The notes beneath the pieces were generated by a model, which saw nothing but the letters and a program-made list of their open reading frames with translations, made no database searches and had not been told where the DNA came from. The position numbers were made by a program, and so were the translations under genes. Source: Trinickia sp. Y13 (GTDB lineage: Bacteria; Pseudomonadota; Gammaproteobacteria; Burkholderiales; Burkholderiaceae). Taken from it: DNA of 64,000 nt. This document shows, piece after piece, positions 36,937 to 44,828 of this stretch. The stretch spans positions 124,001 through 188,000 of the forward strand of contig NZ_JAKWFK010000004.1 of the NCBI RefSeq assembly GCF_029522115.1. The letters are read 5' to 3'. Numbering within the stretch: position 1 is the stretch's first letter; each line of letters opens with the position of its first letter.

Positions 36937-39712
36937 AGTCGATTTGGATCGGTTGATAGGCCACTTGCTGTCCCGGCACGGCCGGTAACGCGATCGTCAA
37001 AGCGCCGCCCTCGCGCCGCCCGTCGAGCGCCCGGCCCGCGCTGGAGGCGTGACACACTCCGGCATTCGCAATCGTGACGAACGGTTTGTAATACCCGCCG
37101 AACGAGAAGCGCAGGCTATGTGCGCCGCGCTGGAAGTCCCGCACGAAGCCGTTGGCCTGCGCGATATAAGGCGCCGTATTGCGCGCCTGCGAAGGCGACT
37201 CGAGTGCGAAGCGCGCCGCCCCGCCGTCGAAATGGACGTAGATGCCGTCCGGCCCGGGCGCATAGCCCGTCACCCCCGATGCGTCGGACAACCGGGGCAC
37301 TTCGCTGCCGGTCCAATGCAATTCGCGCACTGCGCCATTGCCGCGCACGAGCCAGGCGTCGCCCTCGCGCGCCACCGCGAAGGTGCGCCAATCCAGCACC
37401 TTGCGCACATAGTCGGTGATGCGCACGGGCAGAACGGGCTGGGCGAGCACCGTTTTCAGAATGCGGTCCAACGCGGTCAGCGAGGCAATTTTGGTGCCGC
37501 TGTACATGTGGTAATAAATGTCGATCGGCTTGAACCGCCGCGGCGCGTCGGTCATCTCGAACGTTTGCAGCACCTGGTCGAAACCGTAGAACGGTCCCTG
37601 CCAATCGTTCGTATAGACGTTCTCGTCTTGATTGGGCGCGAACACTTGATAAGCGCCCGGACCCTTATCTATGCCGATCGGGGCGATGGCGGTCCAGCTG
37701 TTCTGCGCCTTCGTGATAACAGTATCCCCGCCGTTGATGTTGTAGACGCCGCTTTCATAAGCTCGCCTCACGGCAACGGCGGGCGGCATGCAATCGCCCG
37801 ACCACTGCAGGATCGTGACGTGCTTGCCGGGCGGCGCGAGCCGGCTGTCGATGTACTGAATGGAACCTGATATCTCGCGATCGAGGTTGAATTTATAGCC
37901 GGGGATGTTCAACGAGAACGCCGCATCGGTGCCGCCTCGATCGGTGCGCGCGCCGCTTTTCGTGTCGACCTCTTCCCAGACGAAAGGATGCGAATACGTG
38001 TGCGTGCCCATCTCGACGTACGGCAACGCGAACATCTTGCGCGCGATCTGTTCGAGGCGAGGCGAAAGCTTCGGATAGAGGCCTTTCGGACCCACTTCGC
38101 CCTCGATCACCGAAAGCGTGACGGGAATCGGATACTTGGTCCAGATCCGGTCATACAGCGCCTGCCCTGCGTAATCCGGCCCCGGAAATTCGACGTGGGA
38201 CGCAAAGCCGTCGCCGTCGACATGGGACATCAGCAAGCGCCGCCCGTTCTCCGTGGTCACGCTCGGCCCCGGCAGCGTCGGCAACCGTAGCGCAGCCTTC
38301 AGGAAATCGATCGGCTGAATGACCCAGCGCTCTTGCTCGATTGCGTCGAGCGAGAGCTCCGAATATTGATTGAGTGCGAAGCCGCCCCACGGCATCACGC
38401 CGACCGCGTCGACGCGCGTGCCGCCGGCGTCGATACCCAGTAGCGAGCGTCCGGCGCCATCCACGCGAACGCGCGGCAGGTCCCGCACATCGGGACGCGG
38501 CATCGTCTCGAATCCGACCATCGGGTCGTGCGCGACGATCGAGACCGGACGCGCGAGCGTCCCGCTCACGCGCCGCAGCCCGGGCAACTCGTCGCTATCG
38601 GCCGCGAAGCCGAACTGCCCGATGAATGCGATCGGCACCTGCGCGGCCACGACGCGGCGCACCCAGCGGCGCCACGCCGTTTGATCGGCCACGTCGCCTC
38701 GCTGGATCCACGCGACGACGCCCGCATAGCGGTCGGGCGTCACGTTCGCGGGCAAGGGGCTCGCCGCGTCGGCGTATTGAATGTCGTAGCCGAGGTAATT
38801 GAGCGGTGTCGCGAGCAAGCGCACGCCGGGCGTGAGGTCCACCGGCATGCTCGCTTCGCGGTCTTGCACGACGAGCACTTTGCGCGGCATGACTTCGATG
38901 CGGCCGATGCCCACGACGCTCTGCGACGGGTCGGTCGCATACACGTCGAGCCCCGCGGCGATCGCGTCATGCGCGGTCTTGCGCGCGCAGGCGCGGTCGG
39001 TCTTCTCGCAGTATTCGACGGTGACGACGGGGACCCGTGTGTCGCGGACGAACGCGCGCACCGCATCGAGGCTGGGGGAAGCGACAGGCGACGAATCGGC
39101 GTCGTTCCCCGGCATCGAGGTGAAGAGTCCGTGGGTCAGCACCGCATATATGTTATTGCGATGTACGCGGGCGATGTCCAGCGCATCAGGCCCTTCAACG
39201 ACGATCTTCGCGTCGGGGTAGGCTGCGCGGATCGCATCGATCGCACCCTCGCCGCCTTTCGCATCGACGACGAAGCCGCGGAAGCCGCGCTGCCAGAGCG
39301 GGGCGATTTTTTCGGTGATAAAGGAAGACGCGTGCGGATCAACGCTATCCAGGCGCGCAAGGTAGGTCGTATGCTCGAGCGGCCGAGACGAGGGATCGAA
39401 GGCGCGAGCGGGATCGAGGACGACCGCATCGAACGCCTGCAGCAGATCCATCGGGGGATCGTCGCCTTCGTAGACAGCCAGATTGACATGCGCGGCAGGT
39501 ACGGCGTACGAAGCATCGGCGCCGCTCGCGTTCTGCGCGGCGTCTTGCGCCTGTGCGACTGGGGCGGCGCTCGCTGCGTCGGGACGGGCGATCGCGGCAG
39601 CACCCAACGCCACACACAGCGCCACCGCGAGCGGACGCGACGCTTGCCACGTGCGAAGCCAACAATGAGCCGCCCGCACGCGAAGTGCGATATCAATGGC
39701 AAACCTGATCAC
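36926..39712 (-). CDS. pelA: PelA, Pel deacetylase with degenerate hydrolase domain
   Basis: This 928-residue periplasmic protein starts at a GTG (39712) with GGGGA 8 bp upstream; a signal peptide ends near ASAAPVA. The N-terminal domain aligns to GH114 hydrolases, but the catalytic motifs are lost: FLDT is replaced by VVDAKGG, NRGFE by VEGPD and ESLF by THGLF. The C-terminal deacetylase domain is intact, with MSHVDGDGF and EMGTHTYSHPF as metal-binding motifs. It should deacetylate Pel in the periplasm; hydrolysis is probably supplied by the gene at 25791-26714. A further 96 in-frame upstream codons look non-coding and hold the CAAACGTTTG palindromes. Confidence 0.9.
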   Translation of the reverse strand: MIRFAIDIALRVRAAHCWLRTWQASRPLAVALCVALGAAAIARPDAASAAPVAQAQDAAQNASGADASYAVPAAHVNLAVYEGDDPPMDLLQAFDAVVLDPARAFDPSSRPLEHTTYLARLDSVDPHASSFITEKIAPLWQRGFRGFVVDAKGGEGAIDAIRAAYPDAKIVVEGPDALDIARVHRNNIYAVLTHGLFTSMPGNDADSSPVASPSLDAVRAFVRDTRVPVVTVEYCEKTDRACARKTAHDAIAAGLDVYATDPSQSVVGIGRIEVMPRKVLVVQDREASMPVDLTPGVRLLATPLNYLGYDIQYADAASPLPANVTPDRYAGVVAWIQRGDVADQTAWRRWVRRVVAAQVPIAFIGQFGFAADSDELPGLRRVSGTLARPVSIVAHDPMVGFETMPRPDVRDLPRVRVDGAGRSLLGIDAGGTRVDAVGVMPWGGFALNQYSELSLDAIEQERWVIQPIDFLKAALRLPTLPGPSVTTENGRRLLMSHVDGDGFASHVEFPGPDYAGQALYDRIWTKYPIPVTLSVIEGEVGPKGLYPKLSPRLEQIARKMFALPYVEMGTHTYSHPFVWEEVDTKSGARTDRGGTDAAFSLNIPGYKFNLDREISGSIQYIDSRLAPPGKHVTILQWSGDCMPPAVAVRRAYESGVYNINGGDTVITKAQNSWTAIAPIGIDKGPGAYQVFAPNQDENVYTNDWQGPFYGFDQVLQTFEMTDAPRRFKPIDIYYHMYSGTKIASLTALDRILKTVLAQPVLPVRITDYVRKVLDWRTFAVAREGDAWLVRGNGAVRELHWTGSEVPRLSDASGVTGYAPGPDGIYVHFDGGAARFALESPSQARNTAPYIAQANGFVRDFQRGAHSLRFSFGGYYKPFVTIANAGVCHASSAGRALDGRREGGALTIALPAVPGQQVAYQPIQIDCGE

Positions 39713-40308
39713 ACCATTCCCCGTTTGAATGTCGCAGCTTGTAGGGGGAAGGCCTTCCTGCCGCCCAACAATCCGGCGTGGACTAGTATCGGACGGACAA
39801 AATGCTGCCCGATCTCGCCCTCGGCGGGCGAAAAATAACATGAATTCAGAAAAAGCGAAATGAGTGACCGGAATCGCTGTCTCGCTTAACTGACGCGGCT
39901 TACGCCCGGAGGGAAGAAACAAACGTTTGCATCGCCGCGCAAACGTTTGAATGCGGCCTGTAAATGCATTATCGGCTTCGGGTTCAATCGCCATCTGCAT
40001 TGTGAATATTTTGACAGGGCAAAAGTGGAAGGCGAAATGATGAAGACTAGCATTCGTCGGTTTTATGTGGCGCGCGCAAATTTCGGGCCTAATGTTTTCG
40101 CATGAGCGCTAGCGTAGCCAATGTCGCCTCGGGTGAACGATCCCGTCCCAGCCCACGGCAGGACGGCGCCGCTTGGTATGACGTGCGCAAACAGCACGCG
40201 CACCGCCAGCAAGCTCGTTCGAACGTTTATGTTTTCGGACGCAAGCCCGCGCGCGGAACGCGCCCGGCGGTCCACGCCCCGCGGGGTGCAGGGACGCGAC
40301 GCCCTACG
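39713..40308. other. pelA upstream region, no gene seen
   Basis: This 596-bp spacer between fnr and pelA (both minus strand) holds no convincing gene; short open frames lack ribosome-binding sites and conserved content. It contains the paired CAAACGTTTG palindromes (39920-39949) and AT-rich patches, and must carry the pel promoter. No clear sigma-70 hexamers or FNR box could be assigned. Confidence 0.6.
39920..39949. promoter_or_regulatory. Paired CAAACGTTTG palindromes upstream of pelA
   Basis: The perfect palindrome CAAACGTTTG occurs at 39920-39929 and again at 39940-39949, a 20-bp step (two helical turns), about 210-240 bp before the pelA start. A CG-centred AAACGTTT core is typical of LacI-type operators but other dimeric regulators are possible. 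A related CGCAAACGTTT occurs upstream of the chemoreceptor gene at 23789-23799. The regulator is unknown. Confidence 0.55.
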
Positions 40309-41145
40309 TCATTGCGGAATGAGATGGCCGCTCATTTGTTCGAGCCCGGCTCGGTCCGTGATCGACACGCGCTTGCCCGAGCACTTGATCAGCCCGAGCG
40401 ATCCCAGCTTCGAGAGCCCTCGACTGACCGTTTCCAGCGTCAGGCCCAAATGGCACCCGATTTCGTCGCGCGTCATCCGCAAGTTGAACTCTTGCGAGGA
40501 ATAGCCGCGCTGGGCGTAGCGCTTGGACAAATTGAGCAGGAAGGCAATGAGCCGCTCCATTGAATTCATTCGCCCGATCAGCATCAACAACGCCGACTCG
40601 CGCACCAGCTCTCGGCTCATGAGCTTGTGCAGATGGCTGCGCAAAGCCACGTTGTTTTCGCCGGCCGAGGCAAGTTCCTTGAACGGGAGGCAGCAGATCA
40701 CGCTGTCTTCGAGCGCGATCGCGTCCAACACGTGATGGCCCGTGCTGATGCCGTCCATCCCCATGAATTCGCCCGCGATTTGGAAACCGATGATTTGCTC
40801 GCGGCCTTCGTTGTCGATCGCAACGGTCTTGCACGACCCCACCTTCGCAACGTAGAGATGCCGGAACGGCTCGCCGGCGCGAAAAATTGCCTCGCCCTGC
40901 TTCACTTTGCGATAGTTGCCGAACACGCCCTTGAGCGCGGCCGTCTCGCCCGTGTCGAAATCGTCCGGCAGGCAGAACCGGCGGGAGTTGCAACTCGCGC
41001 AATCGTGATGATCGGGCGCGCTCGCCGCCTTGGCGAACGATTCCTGCTGCGGCTTGAGCCATGCGACCGGGGATGCACCAGCCACTTGCGCGTGCGCCGC
41101 GCGCGGTGTGAGACGTTCGACTTCTGCAAATGCGGTGGTATCCAT
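40309..41145 (-). CDS. fnr: FNR/ANR-type oxygen-sensing regulator
   Basis: This 278-residue CRP/FNR-family activator keeps all four [4Fe-4S] ligands: C49, C52 and C58 (DCASCNSRRFCLP) and C151 (SVICCLPF), with exactly the spacing of E. coli FNR (C20, C23, C29, C122). The recognition helix contains ETVSR, which reads TTGAT half-sites. ATG 41145 is chosen because GGAG lies 7 bp upstream; ATG 41151 lies too close to it. It should be active without oxygen and bind the boxes at 4658, 4707, 12076 and 42694. Confidence 0.93.
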   Translation of the reverse strand: MDTTAFAEVERLTPRAAHAQVAGASPVAWLKPQQESFAKAASAPDHHDCASCNSRRFCLPDDFDTGETAALKGVFGNYRKVKQGEAIFRAGEPFRHLYVAKVGSCKTVAIDNEGREQIIGFQIAGEFMGMDGISTGHHVLDAIALEDSVICCLPFKELASAGENNVALRSHLHKLMSRELVRESALLMLIGRMNSMERLIAFLLNLSKRYAQRGYSSQEFNLRMTRDEIGCHLGLTLETVSRGLSKLGSLGLIKCSGKRVSITDRAGLEQMSGHLIPQ

Positions 41146-41301
41146 GTCCATGCTCCAAGACGCGCAGATCGAACGTTGGCTAACAGGGTGCGCCAATCGA
41201 TCTATCGCTGCTGGTATGCATTGTCATGAATCGGGGGTGCCGAGCATATCGGCGATCCATGTCGCGTTATGTAGGTGATCCCCTACACGTTCATCGACGG
41301 T

Positions 41302-42576
41302 TCAGGGCTCCTCCGGCTCGCGGCGCGCCTGTTCGAGCTGCCTCAGATAGCGATCGAAAGCGTCCGCCACACGGCCGCAGGCGAAACGCCCTACCGGCGT
41401 CAAACAGAGACGCTTGGCGTCGAGTTCGACATAGCCCTTGCGCGCTAGCGGCTCGAGCGCCGCCAGTTCGCGCCGGAAGGTCATATGGAAGTCGATGCCG
41501 TAGCACTCCTCGATCGATTCGATATCCACCGAGAAATTCGCGAGCAGACCCGCCATGATCGTGCGTCGCACTAAATCGTCCGGCGTGCAGAGCAGCCCGC
41601 GTTCGACCGGCAACACTTCGCGCGCGAGCATGTCCGCATACGCATCCGCGTCCCGGGCGTTTTGGTATTGCATCGGCCCGACATTTCCGATCGCCCCTGG
41701 GCCGATCGCGATGGATGCGTACGGGATCCGAGTCGAGTAGCCATAGGGCCGCGGCGTGAGCGCCGCAATGCGTTTGGCGCCGACCCATTCGTCGGAGCGC
41801 AGTGCAAAAGCATCGTGTGCAATGTACTCGTAGCCCGCAGAGATGAGCCGGGCAAACGTCTCTTGCCGAATCACTTGCAGGCGCGCCTCGGTGTCGGCCG
41901 TGTGCCGATGTCCCACAGCCCATTGTTCGTTGCCGCCCGCGCTCAGCAAGATGCGGCTCGGCCGGCACGCCACCAGCGCCTCCACCCATGCCCGGGCAGT
42001 TCCCACGGAGGCATCCGCGGCCACGATGGGCACTTCCACGGCGATGGAACGAAAACCGCCGTCACGCGCCGCGGCCATGAGCGGCTCGATGACATCGCCC
42101 CGGCGCAGTTCCCTTGCATCGATGCTGGTGTGCAACGTGGTGACGCCGAACTCGCGCAGCGCGGCCAAGGTCTCGGCGTGCGGCGGCCGCGACGCCGCCA
42201 CGCTGGCCGTGAAAGCGGCGCCCGCCTCCACATCGAAACATTCCGCGACCGCCTGGTGGACGGCCCGCAACGCGTGCTCGGACAACGCCGTCACACCGGC
42301 GGACCAATACACTTCCGCCACGCCCGCGCACACGCCGTGCTCGCGCGCGAACAGCACCATCTCGCGCCGCAACTGGACGGCGCGAACCGTGTCATAGGCG
42401 CCGGTGCGCGCGCGATCGTCGTCGCGCTCCCAGTCGAGCGGGGCGAGAACCGCCAATGAGGCCGGCCGGTACCAATACGGCTGACGGCTAGCCTTGACCC
42501 AGGACTCGACACAGGAAGCACCGAGCGCCTGCGCATACCATTGGGGTGCGGGATAACAAAAGTGCGTGCCTTCCAT
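41302..42576 (-). CDS. HemN-like protein lacking the radical-SAM cysteines
   Basis: This 424-residue protein aligns to oxygen-independent coproporphyrinogen III oxidase HemN, especially its C-terminal half (IRQETFARLISAGYEYIAHD, LLANFSVDIESIEE, PLARKGYVELDAKRLCLTPV). The N-terminal barrel has lost the CxxxCxxC cluster motif, and the SAM-binding GGGTP has become SAGVT (VYWSAGVTALSE). It therefore cannot be an ordinary radical-SAM enzyme; it could bind porphyrin or haem, act as a chaperone, or regulate. It lies upstream of fnr on the same strand, with an FNR-type box in its own upstream region. Confidence 0.8.
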   Translation of the reverse strand: MEGTHFCYPAPQWYAQALGASCVESWVKASRQPYWYRPASLAVLAPLDWERDDDRARTGAYDTVRAVQLRREMVLFAREHGVCAGVAEVYWSAGVTALSEHALRAVHQAVAECFDVEAGAAFTASVAASRPPHAETLAALREFGVTTLHTSIDARELRRGDVIEPLMAAARDGGFRSIAVEVPIVAADASVGTARAWVEALVACRPSRILLSAGGNEQWAVGHRHTADTEARLQVIRQETFARLISAGYEYIAHDAFALRSDEWVGAKRIAALTPRPYGYSTRIPYASIAIGPGAIGNVGPMQYQNARDADAYADMLAREVLPVERGLLCTPDDLVRRTIMAGLLANFSVDIESIEECYGIDFHMTFRRELAALEPLARKGYVELDAKRLCLTPVGRFACGRVADAFDRYLRQLEQARREPEEP

Positions 42577-42905
42577 GAGAGTTGCCTTGCTCAGCGCGGC
42601 GCGATTCTAGCGGCTTGCATGCGCAACAGCAGGCCGCGCCTATCCTTCCTGATGCTCGAGTCTCTATCTTGCAGCGCCGACACGCCGTCCGATCTGACTT
42701 GGGTCAAGCACCCGTCATTCACGCTCCGGCCGAGCGCGGCTGCGCCCGGCGCACGAAGCGATGCCCCGGCGCTGGTAACATTGGCGCTGCGCCAGCTGCC
42801 CCAGCGTCCATTTGCCGCATTTCTGCGAGAATCGTCCGGGCCGCGGCGCGCCCGTCCCCCGCTCGGGTCTAAATACAGGAAACCGGACATCACCGAATCG
42901 CCGAG
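42577..42905. promoter_or_regulatory. Divergent spacer with FNR-like box for the HemN-like gene
   Basis: CTGACTTGGGTCAA at 42694-42707 matches TTGAC-N4-GTCAA with one mismatch. On the minus strand a CAAGAT hexamer at 42671-42666 is centred exactly 32 bp away, the class II spacing seen for the N-ATPase promoter, and points towards the HemN-like gene. Nothing comparable is seen towards the kinase at 42906, and no gene is visible in the spacer. Confidence 0.55.
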
Positions 42906-44381
42906 ATGAAAAATCACATCCTCGAAGGCCAAACATTGGATTGGCTCCTCAGTTCGGCGGCCGACGCACTGATCATCGTCGATCCAGAAGGTCGAATCGT
43001 GCTCGCGAACCCGCCCGCCGAGCGCCTGTTCGGCTATCCGAACCAGGGGCTGAACGGGCAGATGCTCGAGATGCTGATGCCCGAGCGGTTCCGGTCCGCG
43101 CACGTCACCGAGCGCACGAACTTCTTTTCGCAATTGCGGGCGCGCCCCATGGGCGTGGGCATGGAGCTGCGCGGCCAGCGCAGCGACGGCGCCGAGATCC
43201 CGATCGAGGTGAGCTTGTCGCCGCTCGAGACCGATCGCGGGTTGCGGCTCGTCATGGCGACCATTCACGACGTCTCGCTTCGCAAGCGGGCGGAGCAAGC
43301 CTTGCTCGACAGCGAGGCGCGCATGCGCGCCGTCGTCGATACGGCGGCCGACGCCATCATCACGCTGCACGATACGGGCGCGATCGAAAGCGTCAATCCA
43401 CGCACGGAGCAGTTGTTCGGCTATAAGAGCGAGGCCCTGCTCGGACAAAGCATCGCACTGTTGATGCCGGCGCTGTCGGGCGCGTTACCGGGCGACGGAT
43501 TGACCAATGGCGCCCGCCATGAACTGGCCGGGCGGCGCGCGGACGGCTCCGAGCTGCCGGTCGAACTGTCGCTCTCGAAGTTTCGGGTAGGCGATCACCG
43601 GATGCTCGCAGCCGTCGTGCGCGACATCACCGAGCGCAAACAAAGCGAAGAGCGGCAACGCGCACTGATGCAGGAAATCACGACGGCGAACGAAGAGCTG
43701 ACCAACTTCGCGTACGTGGTCTCGCACGACTTGAAAGCGCCGTTGCGCGGCATCGGGTCGCTGGCCGACTGGCTGTCCCACGACTACGCCGATAAATTCG
43801 ATGCCGAAGGCCGCGAGCATATGCGCTTGCTGATAGGGCGCGTGCATCGCATGAGTGCGCTGATCGACGGGATTCTCGAATATTCCCGCGCTGGCCGAAT
43901 CAAGGAGACGTCGACCTGGGTCGATCTGAACGCTTTGGTGCGCGAGGTCGTCGATCTCCTCGCGCCCCCTTCGAACGTCGACGTCATCGTCACGCGGCCG
44001 CTGCCCACCGTGGTGGCGGATAAAACGCGAATCCAACAAGTTTTTCAGAATCTGTTATCGAATTCGATCAAATACATGGATAAGCCGGCCGGCCAAATTC
44101 GGATCGACTGGGTCAAGCAAGAACGGGCCTATCGGTTTTCCGTGGCGGACAATGGGCCCGGCATCGAACAAAGGCACTTCGAGCGCATCTTTCAATTGTT
44201 CCAAACGCTCACCCCTCGCGATCAGGTCGAAAGCACGGGGGTGGGGTTGGCGCTCGTGAAAAAAATCGTGGAAATGTACGGCGGGCACGTCTGGCTGGAG
44301 TCGGTGATGGGTGCGGGTAGCACCTTCTTTTTCACGCTGCCCCAGCATACCCCTGCCATGTCGATGGAGAACAAAGCATGA
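42906..44381 (+). CDS. Soluble sensor kinase with two PAS domains
   Basis: This 491-residue cytoplasmic kinase has PAS domains at about 10-125 and 135-250, a HisKA domain with H274 in YVVSHDLKAPLRG, and an HATPase domain (NLLSNSIKY, ADNGPGIE, GVGLALVKKI). Both PAS domains resemble FixL PAS (NPPAERLFGY, MLMPERFR), but the histidine that binds haem in FixL is not evident, so haem sensing should not be assumed. It overlaps the next gene as ATGA. With fnr nearby, oxygen or redox input is plausible but unproven. Confidence 0.92.
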   Translation: MKNHILEGQTLDWLLSSAADALIIVDPEGRIVLANPPAERLFGYPNQGLNGQMLEMLMPERFRSAHVTERTNFFSQLRARPMGVGMELRGQRSDGAEIPIEVSLSPLETDRGLRLVMATIHDVSLRKRAEQALLDSEARMRAVVDTAADAIITLHDTGAIESVNPRTEQLFGYKSEALLGQSIALLMPALSGALPGDGLTNGARHELAGRRADGSELPVELSLSKFRVGDHRMLAAVVRDITERKQSEERQRALMQEITTANEELTNFAYVVSHDLKAPLRGIGSLADWLSHDYADKFDAEGREHMRLLIGRVHRMSALIDGILEYSRAGRIKETSTWVDLNALVREVVDLLAPPSNVDVIVTRPLPTVVADKTRIQQVFQNLLSNSIKYMDKPAGQIRIDWVKQERAYRFSVADNGPGIEQRHFERIFQLFQTLTPRDQVESTGVGLALVKKIVEMYGGHVWLESVMGAGSTFFFTLPQHTPAMSMENKA

Positions 44382-44794
44382 AGGTGATGAACCAACCGAT
44401 CCTGGTCGTGGAAGACGACGATGTGGACGTGATGACGATACAGCGGGCATTCAAAGAGATCCGCGTCACGAACCCGGTCGTGCGCCAGGAAAACGGCGAG
44501 ATGGCGATCGACTACTTGCGCGATCCGAGCAACGCCATGCCGTGCATCATCCTGCTCGACTTGAACATGCCCGTCATGAGCGGCATCGAATTTTTGGAGA
44601 TCATCAAGGCCGACGAAAACCTGCGGCGCATCCCTGTGATCGTGCTCACGACCTCCAAGGAGCAGGAAGACAAGATCAACAGCTTCAATTTCAGCGTGGC
44701 CGGTTACATGGCCAAGCCCGTCGATTACCGGCGCTTCGTCGATGTGATGCGCTCGATCGATGTCTACTGGTCGCTCAGCGAGCTGCCGGGATGA
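44378..44794 (+). CDS. Single-domain CheY/Rcp1-like response regulator
   Basis: This 138-residue protein is a stand-alone receiver with acidic pocket VVEDDD, phospho-acceptor D61 (ILLDLNMPVMSG), conserved Thr in VLTTSKEQED and Lys in AKPVDYRRF. There is no output domain. It resembles the Rcp1 class paired with phytochrome-like kinases, matching the H-box type of the kinase it overlaps. It probably relays phosphate within the four-gene cluster or acts by protein contact. Confidence 0.93.
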   Translation: MKVMNQPILVVEDDDVDVMTIQRAFKEIRVTNPVVRQENGEMAIDYLRDPSNAMPCIILLDLNMPVMSGIEFLEIIKADENLRRIPVIVLTTSKEQEDKINSFNFSVAGYMAKPVDYRRFVDVMRSIDVYWSLSELPG

Positions 44795-44828
44795 TCGCGC
44801 GCCGCCGCCCCTCCATCGGCACGAAGGC

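Noticed and set aside
39713-40000. 96-codon N-terminal extension of PelA to an ATG at 40000
   Set aside because: A GTG with a ribosome-binding site directly before the signal peptide is better, and the extension reads as non-coding sequence containing the operator-like palindromes.
42906-43656. FixL-type haem PAS in the sensor kinase
   Set aside because: General PAS similarity is present, but the segment where FixL has its haem histidine reads RARPMGVGM, so haem binding is not supported.
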